A stretch of 11,285 bases of DNA from Pseudomonadota bacterium (GTDB lineage Bacteria > Pseudomonadota > Alphaproteobacteria > Ferrovibrionales > Ferrovibrionaceae), in NCBI GenBank assembly GCA_023434425.1, contig JAEYSS010000242.1:1-11285 (forward strand), in the 5' to 3' direction. Both the position numbers and the translations under genes were made by a program. The notes under the pieces are model-generated. The model did not search any database. It saw only the letters and a program-made list of their open reading frames with translations, and had not been told where the DNA came from. This document shows, in pieces, positions 1 through 5,830 of this stretch. How positions within the stretch are numbered: the stretch's first letter is position 1; each line of letters begins with the position of its first letter.

Positions 1-821
1 GCCTGGATTTCCCGGTGCATCACATCCAGCAGTGTCGCATCGGTCTTGCCGGGCGCGAACATGCCGAACCAGTTGATCACCTCGAAATCGGCAAAGCCCA
101 GCTCGCGCATGGTCGGCACGGTCGGCAGCGCCGGATTCCGGCTCTGGCCCGAGACCGCCAGCGGCCGCGTCCTGCCGCCATTGATATGCGGAATCGCCGA
201 ACTCGGATTGTCCCACATCGCCTCGACCTCGCCGGACAGCAGATCGGTCACCGCCGCGCCGCCTCCGCGATACGGCACATGCAGCATGTCGGTCTTGGTC
301 GAGATCGCGGTCAGCGCCATGGCCATATGGCTGAGCGTGCCGTTGCCGCCCGAGGCCACGGTGAACCTGCCGGGATTCTGTTTGGCGAAGGCGAAGGCGC
401 CGGCGAAGTCGGCATAGGGTTTCGCCGTCGCCGTCACCAGCACCAGCGGGTTCGACACGACCAGGCCGACCGGCGCGAGATCCTTCTCGGAGTCGTAGGG
501 CAGCTTCTCGAAGAGCGCTGGATTGGTGGCAAACACCGCGCCGGTCAGCAGCAGTGTTTTGCCATCGGCCGGCGCGCGCGCCACCACACCGGTGCCGATC
601 TGCGTGCTGCCGCCGGCGCGGTTCTCGACGATCACGGTCTGGCCGCTGCGCTCGCCCAGCTTCTGCGCCAGCAGGCGGGCGGCGATGTCGGTGATGTTGC
701 CCGGCGTATAGGGCACGACGATGGTGGTGGCGCCGTTCGGCCAGTCGGCGGCCTGCGCCGTCCACGACAGTGCGGAGAGCAGAAGAACGCCCGAGATCAG
801 ACGGGCAGATGAACGCAGCAT
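1..821 (-). CDS. TctC/Bug-family tripartite tricarboxylate transporter substrate-binding protein, 3'-truncated by window edge
   Basis: Reading the minus strand from the ATG at 821 gives 273 uninterrupted codons that run off the window, so the C-terminus is missing; family members are usually about 320-330 residues, leaving roughly 50 unseen. A signal peptide is visible: basic start, hydrophobic core at residues 8-20, and a likely cleavage after AQA (residue 24). The mature part follows the Bug/TctC pattern: WPNGATTIVVPYTPGN near the start (the family usually has PGG), then DIAARLLAQKLGE, VIVENRAGG, a YDSEKDLAPV segment, HVPYRGGGAAVTDLLSGEV and a TMRELGF segment. Such proteins bind small carboxylates or related solutes in the periplasm and often work with TctA/TctB membrane proteins, which are not in this window. 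A good Shine-Dalgarno (AGGGAGG) sits 5-6 nt before the ATG. The LysR gene just upstream on the same strand is the likely regulator. The ligand cannot be predicted. Confidence 0.93.
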   Translation of the reverse strand, partial: MLRSSARLISGVLLLSALSWTAQAADWPNGATTIVVPYTPGNITDIAARLLAQKLGERSGQTVIVENRAGGSTQIGTGVVARAPADGKTLLLTGAVFATNPALFEKLPYDSEKDLAPVGLVVSNPLVLVTATAKPYADFAGAFAFAKQNPGRFTVASGGNGTLSHMAMALTAISTKTDMLHVPYRGGGAAVTDLLSGEVEAMWDNPSSAIPHINGGRTRPLAVSGQSRNPALPTVPTMRELGFADFEVINWFGMFAPGKTDATLLDVMHREIQ

Positions 822-828
822 GGAAACC

Positions 829-848
829 TCCCTGGTTGTTTTCAGGGA
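829..848 (-). promoter_or_regulatory. Hairpin overlapping the ribosome-binding site of the TctC-like gene
   Basis: Perfect 6-bp arms TCCCTG (829-834) and CAGGGA (843-848) surround an 8-nt loop. Read on the minus strand, the arm nearer the gene contains most of the CAGGGAGG Shine-Dalgarno, so folding would partly hide the ribosome-binding site. The structure is visible; a regulatory role is inference, and a 6-bp stem may be chance. Confidence 0.35.
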
Positions 849-894
849 AGCTGCCAGCGGCAGGGCGTGAAGGATAACGAATAGTGATCGCGCA

Positions 895-915
895 GGTATT
901 CCGTTTCGGAATACC
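895..915 (-). promoter_or_regulatory. Candidate LysR-type operator (T-N11-A dyad) between lysR-type gene and TctC-like gene
   Basis: The arms GGTATTCCG (895-903) and CGGAATACC (907-915) are perfect reverse complements around TTT. Inside lies the 15-mer ATTCCGTTTCGGAAT, whose T899 and A911 form the T-N11-A signature with dyad symmetry known for LysR regulators. It lies 1 bp past the LysR stop codon and about 75 bp before the TctC-like start, a usual place for an activator site. No T-run follows on the minus strand, so an intrinsic terminator is less likely. That the neighbouring LysR protein binds here is inference. Confidence 0.55.
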
Positions 916-916
916 G

Positions 917-1792
917 CTAAGCCCTGTCCGCCTTCTGCATGATGCCGTGCAGCCAGCGGAAGAATTTCTGGCAGGCGGCGGCCTTCTCGCTGCGCACCAC
1001 GACGAAGTAGTAGCCGATATTGGGGAACGCCATGTCCTCGCTGATGCGCCGCAGCTTGCCGGCCTTCACGGCCTCGCTGGCGAGAAAGCGCGGCAGCAGC
1101 GCGATGCCCTGTTTCTGCAGCACGGCCTCGATGATGAGGTTGTACTGCTCGTAGTAATGAAATCTGGTTCTCGCGAAATTCAGGCCATGCCGCTCGGCCA
1201 CGCTCAGCCAGGCCTGTTCCAGCTTGGTATGCTGCAGCAGCGGGTAGCTCGCGACCTTGCTGAGGGGAAAGCGCGCCGGCACCAGATCCGGATGCGCCAC
1301 GATCCAGAAATGCCCGCCGGCCAGCAGCTGGGCATGCGAGGGAATCGCGCTGTCGTTCGAGAAGCTGATCTCCGCATCGGTATCGGCATGCTGCCGCGTG
1401 GACGACGTGCGCACGCGGAACAGCAGTTCGATTTCCGGATGCCGTCTGCCGAGATCCTCCAGATTGGGAATGATGAAACGCTGCGCGATGATCGGCGGCG
1501 CCACAATGCGCAGCGTGTTGCGGCTGCCGCCGCCGGCCAGATCGGCCACCGCACCGTCGATCGTGGCCATGCCCTTGCCGATCTCGGCAAGGAACGAGCG
1601 GGTATGGTCGTAGGGCACCAGACCGGACTTGGTGCGGCGGAACAGCGATACGCCGATCTGCGCTTCCAGCTGCTGCACGCTCTTGCTGACCGCGCCCTGG
1701 GTCGTATTGAGCGCATCGGCTGTCGCGGTCAGGTTGCCCCGGCGCAGCACTTCGAGGCAGATCCGCAGGCTCGACAGCTTGATCTCTGCCAT
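917..1792 (-). CDS. LysR-family transcriptional regulator (GcvA-like group)
   Basis: A 291-residue protein of normal LysR length. Residues about 4-63 form the winged helix-turn-helix: LSSLRICLEVLRRGNLTATA, then ALNTTQGAVSKSVQQLEAQI and GVSLFRRTKSGL. Residues about 92-290 form the effector-binding domain, with TLRIVAPPIIAQRFIIPNL at its start and QGIALLPRFLASEAVKAGKL near its end. The start is the ATG at 1792, preceded by the purine-rich GTGGGGAGAC. It is followed on the same strand, after a 95-bp gap, by the TctC-like binding protein; LysR genes beside Bug-type binding proteins are a common arrangement, so it probably controls that gene in response to a small carboxylate or similar ligand. 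Two dyads flank it, one after the stop codon (895-915) and one before the start (1824-1836), and either could be its operator. The effector is not predictable from the sequence. Confidence 0.95.
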   Translation of the reverse strand: MAEIKLSSLRICLEVLRRGNLTATADALNTTQGAVSKSVQQLEAQIGVSLFRRTKSGLVPYDHTRSFLAEIGKGMATIDGAVADLAGGGSRNTLRIVAPPIIAQRFIIPNLEDLGRRHPEIELLFRVRTSSTRQHADTDAEISFSNDSAIPSHAQLLAGGHFWIVAHPDLVPARFPLSKVASYPLLQHTKLEQAWLSVAERHGLNFARTRFHYYEQYNLIIEAVLQKQGIALLPRFLASEAVKAGKLRRISEDMAFPNIGYYFVVVRSEKAAACQKFFRWLHGIMQKADRA

Positions 1793-1823
1793 GTCTCCCC
1801 ACCCGACGTTTCCCGGCCGTCAG

Positions 1824-1836
1824 AATTGCCGCAATT
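1824..1836. promoter_or_regulatory. 13-bp palindrome upstream of the LysR-type gene
   Basis: AATTGC-C-GCAATT is a perfect palindrome with one central base, 32-44 bp before the LysR start codon and in the 77-bp gap after the 123-residue gene. It is AT-rich against a GC-rich background, so it may be an operator, for example for autoregulation. It has no T-N11-A geometry of its own, so the link to LysR is weak. Confidence 0.3.
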
Positions 1837-1869
1837 GTCGTGGATGGCAAATGCCGGGCGGCGTGGCGT

Positions 1870-2241
1870 TCAGTGCAGGCTGTCGATCCAGGCCAGCGCG
1901 CTGTCGATATCGGTGAAGGCCTGGACCGGGCCGGTCAGGTTGTTCAGCTCGCGGTGAACTTCCAGCATGCGCACCATGCTGCTGTCGCTTTCCTGCTGCA
2001 CGACGATGGCGCGCGGCGAGGCCGGGCCGACCGGATCCTCGGCGGCATGGCGGCGCACATGGCCTGGCTCGATGGCGGCGAAGCTCGCCTCCCTGAAATC
2101 GACCAGCAGCGCAAAAGACGGATCGAAGTCGGGCGCCTCGCGCAATTCTGCCTGGTTGGCAGTGATGGCTTCCGCGGTGAGCGTGCCGGTGCCGGTCACG
2201 ACAATGAGACGGCGGGCAGGGTCGATGCGGTAGCTGATCAT
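1870..2241 (-). CDS. Conserved-looking hypothetical protein, 123 aa, possibly STAS/SpoIIAA-like
   Basis: A 123-residue soluble protein without signal peptide or membrane segment. It starts MISYRIDPARRLIVVTGTGT, continues with LTAEAITANQAEL, and has a strand-like FALLVDFREA at about residues 43-52 and a C-terminal FTDIDSALAWIDSL helix. The order of N-terminal beta-hairpin, helix and central LLVDF strand recalls SpoIIAA-like (STAS/SEC14-type) small proteins, but I recognise no diagnostic motif and the assignment is tentative. No phosphorylatable Ser of the anti-sigma-antagonist type is evident. The frame is preferred over the overlapping longer 1820-2365 frame because that one is rich in Pro, Arg and His with no domain pattern. 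No good Shine-Dalgarno is visible before the ATG at 2241. It lies between the rpsD terminator and the LysR gene and is probably transcribed on its own. Confidence 0.7.
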   Translation of the reverse strand: MISYRIDPARRLIVVTGTGTLTAEAITANQAELREAPDFDPSFALLVDFREASFAAIEPGHVRRHAAEDPVGPASPRAIVVQQESDSSMVRMLEVHRELNNLTGPVQAFTDIDSALAWIDSLH

Positions 2242-2295
2242 GTGGCGGGACGGCGGGCGCTGGGGCTGCAGGGCGGGACGGCCGCTTCATTCCAG

Positions 2296-2323
2296 CATCC
2301 CGCGCGCGGGATGGCAATCCCGC
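2296..2323. repeat. Overlapping alternative hairpins between rpsD terminator and the 123-aa gene
   Basis: CATCCCGCG (2296-2304) and CGCGGGATG (2305-2313) make a perfect 18-bp palindrome. Its right arm also takes part in a second hairpin, GCGGGAT (2306-2312) with ATCCCGC (2317-2323) around GGCA. The two folds exclude each other. The site lies 55-80 bp before the 123-residue gene and just beyond the rpsD terminator. It may be an operator or a second termination structure; neither is shown. Confidence 0.4.
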
Positions 2324-2324
2324 C

Positions 2325-2359
2325 AAAAGCAGAAGGCCCCGGATTGCGCCGGGGCCTTC
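2325..2359 (-). terminator. Rho-independent terminator of rpsD
   Basis: An 11-bp perfect stem, GAAGGCCCCGG (2332-2342) with CCGGGGCCTTC (2349-2359), closes a 6-nt loop. On the minus strand it is followed by TGCTTTTGG, a short T-run. It begins 27 bp after the rpsD stop codon, the expected position for its intrinsic terminator. Confidence 0.88.
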
Positions 2360-2385
2360 GCTCAATTCGCAGTGATCCGAACCGG

Positions 2386-3000
2386 TTAGCGCGAGTAATA
2401 CTCGACGACCACGGCGGGTTCCATTTTCACCGGATAGGGCACATCGGCGAGCAGCGGCACGCGCTTGAAGGTGCCACGCAGCTTGTTCTCTTCGAACTCG
2501 ATGTAATCCGGCACGTCGCGCTCGCCCGACTTCACCGATTCGATCACGAAGGCAAAGTCCCTGGCGGCGCCGCGCACTTCGATCACGTCGCCGATCTTCA
2601 CCTGGTAGCTGGCGATGGTGACGCGCTTGCCATTGACCAGGATATGGCCATGGTTGACGAACTGGCGGGCGGCGAACACGGTCGGCACCAGCTTCATGCG
2701 GTAGACGACGGCGTCGAGGCGGCGTTCCAGCAGGCCGATGAGGTTTTCCGACGTGTCGCCGCGACGGCGGTTGGCTTCGTCATAGACGCGGCGGAACTGC
2801 TTCTCGGTGATGTTGCCGTAGTAGCCCTTCAGGCGCTGCTTCGCCATCAGCTGCGTGCCGTAGTCGGTCGGCTTCTTGCGCTTCTGGCCATGCTGGCCCG
2901 GCGGATATTCGCGCTTGTTGATCGGGCTCTTGGCGCGACCCCAGAGATTTTCGCCGAGGCGGCGATTAATCTTGTACTTGGATTCCTGACGCTTGCTCAT
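2386..3000 (-). CDS. rpsD: 30S ribosomal protein S4
   Basis: A 204-residue S4 of normal bacterial length. S4 binds 16S rRNA directly and is a primary assembly protein of the small subunit. The N-terminal domain begins MSKRQESKYKINRRLGENLW and includes INKREYPPGQHGQKRKK, the hallmark of the family; the S4 RNA-binding domain starts around residue 93 (RRLDAVVYRMKL) and includes FVNHGHILVNGKRV; the C-terminus is VVVEYYSR. The frame is open further upstream to 3258, but the leader is Arg/Pro-rich, matches no S4, and lies partly upstream of the predicted promoter, so the ATG at 3000 is the start. There are no cysteines in the N-terminal region, so this is the zinc-free form usual in alphaproteobacteria. 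It stands alone, not in an alpha operon, with its own promoter and terminator. A modest Shine-Dalgarno (AGGA) lies about 10 nt before the start. Confidence 0.98.
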   Translation of the reverse strand: MSKRQESKYKINRRLGENLWGRAKSPINKREYPPGQHGQKRKKPTDYGTQLMAKQRLKGYYGNITEKQFRRVYDEANRRRGDTSENLIGLLERRLDAVVYRMKLVPTVFAARQFVNHGHILVNGKRVTIASYQVKIGDVIEVRGAARDFAFVIESVKSGERDVPDYIEFEENKLRGTFKRVPLLADVPYPVKMEPAVVVEYYSR

Positions 3001-3074
3001 TCTTGTGTAGTCCTGAATTCGGCGCACGGTCGGACGGCAGCCACGACGACCCGGTCCATGCAAGGAATGCCGAT

Positions 3075-3099
3075 CCCTCCGGTGAGGAGCCGGAGAGGG
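3075..3099 (-). promoter_or_regulatory. Hairpin in the rpsD 5' leader
   Basis: CTCCGG (3077-3082) pairs with CCGGAG (3090-3095) around a 7-nt loop, and the flanking CC and GG extend the stem past a bulged A. It lies at the very 5' end of the transcript expected from the promoter at 3107-3134, about 75 nt before the rpsD start. It may stabilise the mRNA or take part in S4 autoregulation; the latter is only a possibility suggested by S4 biology in other bacteria. Confidence 0.4.
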
Positions 3100-3106
3100 C
3101 GGGCGC

Positions 3107-3134
3107 ATCATAGGGATAGAGGGCCCCCCGTCAA
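3107..3134 (-). promoter_or_regulatory. sigma70-type promoter of rpsD
   Basis: On the minus strand, TTGACG (3134-3129) is separated by 16 bp from TATGAT (3112-3107). Both boxes match the housekeeping consensus at five of six positions. Transcription would start near 3100, giving rpsD a leader of about 100 nt. Confidence 0.75.
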
Positions 3135-3563
3135 GGCGATTGAGGGAGTCAGGGCGAATGGCAACCGGCCCCGGGGGCGGCCGACGGGGCGGCCGGCGGC
3201 GGCGGCGGCGCGGCGACAGTATCGAGTCCGGCCCATTCCATGCCCCAGTCCCGCCCAAGCCCCGCTTAAGGCCTTGGTTCTACTTAAGATTTCATAGAGA
3301 TCGTCGCTAAGCCAGCTTGCCTTTGCCGGGTTTCCCCGGCAACATTCAGGGGTTGCTCCGGTCACGGAGCTGTCCGCAGGGGGGTTTGCGGCAGGGGGAT
3401 AGGGTCACTTCCCCGCAAGACTGCTGTGTCCATCGCCATGCTGCGCAGTCGTCGCGCCGGGTCTCCGGCGGTCGCGACGGGCTTGTCACCGGCCCGCCGC
3501 CAGTTCCCGTTTCCGCCCGTCCCTGCTCCCTTTCTTCTCTTTCCCCGGACCCGAAAACCCTCC
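3135..3563. other. Gene-poor stretch between rpsD promoter and chemoreceptor gene
   Basis: No convincing coding frame is seen here. From about 3165 to 3217 there is a very GC-rich simple-sequence tract including a run of GGC triplets. Two CTTAAG palindromes lie at 3265-3270 and 3283-3288 in a short AT-richer stretch (3265-3300) that is the best place for a plus-strand promoter, although no pair of boxes with correct spacing was found. Several hairpins follow at 3323-3418. The final 145 bp before the chemoreceptor start are pyrimidine-rich with no clear Shine-Dalgarno. Confidence 0.5.
3323..3418 (+). promoter_or_regulatory. Cluster of hairpins, possible structured leader of the chemoreceptor gene
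   Basis: Three stems follow each other. TTGCCGGG (3323-3330) pairs with CCCGGCAA (3335-3342). GCTCCG (3355-3360) pairs with CGGAGC (3365-3370). CCGCA (3374-3378) pairs with TGCGG (3387-3391). The last arm, extended to TTGCGG (3386-3391), can instead pair with CCGCAA (3413-3418), so two folds exclude each other. No known riboswitch was recognised; the cyclic-di-GMP riboswitch core was looked for and not found. It lies about 145 nt before the chemoreceptor start. A regulatory RNA role is inference. Confidence 0.35.
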
Positions 3564-5672
3564 ATGCGCCACCTGACCATCTCGCTCCGTGTCACCGCCG
3601 CCTTCGTCCTCATCCTCGCCATCCTGATCGCCGTCGCCGGCCTTGCCTGGCGCAATGTGCAGTTCCTCGAACAGGCGCAGCGCGACACGGCGCAGAGCTT
3701 CGTCATGCTGGATGCGCTGGCCGAACTCGCCCAGGCGATGTCGGACCAGGAAACCGCGGTGCGCGGCTTCGCGCTGTCGGATGACGAAACCCATCTCGAC
3801 AGCGTGAAAAAAGCGCGCGAGGCCACCACCGGCCTGCTTGAGCGGCTGACCCAGTTCACCGAAGGCGACACCGCGCAGCGCGAGCGGCTCGACCAGGTCG
3901 CGGCCCGCATCCTCGAATGGCAGCGCAAATTCATCGATACCGTCGTGCCGCGCCTGAAGAACGAGACGCAGCGCGAGCCGGCGCTGCGTACTTTGCGATC
4001 GCCGCTCAGCAGGGGCCAGATGGAGGAACTCCGCCTCACGCTGGGCGAGATGCGCGAGGTGGAACGCAGCGCGCTGGAGCAGCGCAACCAGGCGCAGGAT
4101 GATGCCTTTGCCCAGCTGCTGCAGATTTCCGGCCTCGGCCTCGGCGTGCTGCTGCTGGTGATCGTGCTGGCGGTGGCGATGATCCGCCGCACCGTGGTGC
4201 GCCCGGTGCAGGGCATGACGGCGACGATGCGCGGCCTGGCCGGCGGCGATCTCGAGGTTGCCGTCACCGGCGCCGAATACAGCGACGAGGTCGGCGAGAT
4301 GGCGCGCGCGCTGCAGGTGTTCAAGGACGGCATGATCGCGCGCCGCGATGCCGAAGCCGAAGTGGAACGCCAGCGCGTAGACTCCGATAAACGCCGCCAG
4401 GCGCGCGAGGCGCAGGAACAGGCCGCGGCCACTGAGATCGCCGATCTGGTCGGCGCCGTTGCCGCCGGCGATATCGCGCGGCGTCTGTCGGTGCAGGGCA
4501 AGGAAGGCCTCTATCTCGCCATCGCCGAAGGCATTAACAAGCTGGCCGGCGCGGTGGAGGCGATGATCGGCGAGCTGGGCAGCGTGCTCGATGCCATGGC
4601 CGATGGCCGGCTCGACCGCCGCATCACCGGCAATTACGACGGCGCCTTCGGCCAGCTGAAAACCGACACCAACCGCATGGCCGAACGCCTGTCGCAGATC
4701 GTCACGCGGCTGGGTGCCGCCGCCGGCCAGGTGCGCTCGGCCGCCGACGAGATTTCCGCCGGCAGCCAGGATCTCGCCAGCCGCACGGAATCGCAGGCCG
4801 CCAGTATCGAACAGACCGCCGCCTCGATGCATGAAGTCACCGCCACGGTGAAGCAGAATGCCGACAACGCACAGGCCGCCAACCAGCTGGCGGTGGCGGC
4901 GCGCGACACCGCCGAGAAAGGCGGCAGCGTGGTGAGCGATGCGGTCGCCGCGGTGACGCAGATCGAGGCCAGCGCGCGCAAGATTTCCGATATCGTCGGG
5001 CTCATTGATGAGATCGCCTTCCAGACCAATCTGCTGGCGCTCAACGCCAGCGTCGAAGCAGCAAGAGCAGGCGAGGCCGGCAAGGGCTTTGCGGTGGTGG
5101 CGCAGGAAGTGCGCGCGCTGGCCGGGCGTTCGGCCAATGCGAGCAAGGACATCAAGGCGCTGATCAGTGAATCGAATGCGCAGGTGAAAACCGGCGCCGA
5201 TCTGGTCGGCCGCACCGGCCAGTCGCTGACCGAGATCGTCGTGGCGATCAAGAAGGTCTCGGATATCGTCGCCGAGATCGCGGCGGCGTCGCGCGAACAG
5301 GCGACCGGGTTGGAGCAGATCAACACGGCTGTGGCCGGCATGGACGAGATGACCCAGCGCAATGCCGCGCTGGTGGAAGAAACTACGGCTGCCGCCCAGG
5401 CGCTGAACGGCCAGGCCATCGAACTCGCCGATGCGGTCGGCTTCTTCCGCATGGGTGCGGTGGCGGAAGCTGCGCCGGCAGCAGTTGCATCGACAGCTGT
5501 GGCGGCGAAACCGGCCGAACAGACCCCCGCACCGAAACCGGCCGCGACGTCGGTGGTCGAAGTAGTCAAACCGGCGCCGGCACCAAAACCCGCGTCGAAA
5601 CCCGCCCCTGCGGCCGTGCGCAAGCCGGCCCCGGCTGTCGCGGCGGCCGACGACGACTGGCAGGAATTCTGA
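3564..5672 (+). CDS. Methyl-accepting chemotaxis protein with CHASE3 sensor domain and CheR-docking tail
   Basis: A 702-residue transmembrane chemoreceptor. Order: TM1 (about 9-28), a helical periplasmic CHASE3-type domain (about 35-180, with AMSDQETAVRGFALSDDE), TM2 (about 187-209), HAMP (about 210-260, starting VVRPVQGMTATMRGLAGGDL), a second HAMP-like stretch (about 285-390, with VAAGDIARRLSV and MADGRLDRRITGNY), and a methyl-accepting coiled coil. The CheA/CheW-binding hairpin tip is at about 483-525 (EIAFQTNLLALNASVEAARA, GEAGKGFAVVAQEVRALAGR). Probable methylation segments are SIEQTAASMHE near 414 and ALVEETTAAAQAL near 600. A tail of about 60 Pro/Ala/Lys-rich residues ends in DWQEF, matching the xWxxF pentapeptide that docks CheR/CheB. 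The frame is open upstream to 3426, but the ATG at 3564 is preferred because TM1 follows directly and the upstream residues are Pro/Arg-rich. No clear Shine-Dalgarno precedes it. No other chemotaxis genes are nearby; the ligand is unknown. Confidence 0.96.
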   Translation: MRHLTISLRVTAAFVLILAILIAVAGLAWRNVQFLEQAQRDTAQSFVMLDALAELAQAMSDQETAVRGFALSDDETHLDSVKKAREATTGLLERLTQFTEGDTAQRERLDQVAARILEWQRKFIDTVVPRLKNETQREPALRTLRSPLSRGQMEELRLTLGEMREVERSALEQRNQAQDDAFAQLLQISGLGLGVLLLVIVLAVAMIRRTVVRPVQGMTATMRGLAGGDLEVAVTGAEYSDEVGEMARALQVFKDGMIARRDAEAEVERQRVDSDKRRQAREAQEQAAATEIADLVGAVAAGDIARRLSVQGKEGLYLAIAEGINKLAGAVEAMIGELGSVLDAMADGRLDRRITGNYDGAFGQLKTDTNRMAERLSQIVTRLGAAAGQVRSAADEISAGSQDLASRTESQAASIEQTAASMHEVTATVKQNADNAQAANQLAVAARDTAEKGGSVVSDAVAAVTQIEASARKISDIVGLIDEIAFQTNLLALNASVEAARAGEAGKGFAVVAQEVRALAGRSANASKDIKALISESNAQVKTGADLVGRTGQSLTEIVVAIKKVSDIVAEIAAASREQATGLEQINTAVAGMDEMTQRNAALVEETTAAAQALNGQAIELADAVGFFRMGAVAEAAPAAVASTAVAAKPAEQTPAPKPAATSVVEVVKPAPAPKPASKPAPAAVRKPAPAVAAADDDWQEF

Positions 5673-5701
5673 GGGCAGTGCAGCAAAACTGAACCGTGGG
5701 C

Positions 5702-5732
5702 GTCGGGTGAGGCGACAGCGCTTCCGCCCGAC
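5702..5732. terminator. Long imperfect hairpin after the chemoreceptor gene, possible terminator or 3' stabiliser
   Basis: GTCGGG (5702-5707) pairs with CCCGAC (5727-5732), and inside it GAGGCG (5709-5714) pairs with CGCTTC (5719-5724), with one G-T wobble, around ACAG. It lies 30 bp past the chemoreceptor stop codon. The plus strand continues AAAATCC rather than with T's, so it is not a textbook intrinsic terminator. Next to it (5741-5775) is an AT-rich stretch with TATGAT at 5760-5765, a weak candidate -10 box for the following kinase gene without a matching -35. Confidence 0.4.
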
Positions 5733-5830
5733 AAAATCCAAACGTCATGATGTTGGTTTTATGATATTTCTGACGGCGAGGCCCGTCGGCGGTATGGGCC
5801 GGCGCGACTGAGGGCGGGAACCTGTCAGCC

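Noticed and set aside
3001..3258. N-terminal extension of ribosomal protein S4 up to 3258
   Set aside because: The extra 86 residues are Pro/Arg-rich, unlike any S4, and the predicted promoter at 3107-3134 lies inside them.
3265..3288. CtrA-type binding site formed by two TTAA motifs
   Set aside because: The motifs are 14 bp apart rather than the 7 bp of a CtrA box, and the flanking bases do not fit.
3486..5741. Very long open frame on the minus strand opposite the chemoreceptor gene (751 codons)
   Set aside because: Its product is rich in Arg, His and Gly with no domain pattern, while the plus-strand frame encodes a complete chemoreceptor. It is a GC-driven mirror frame.
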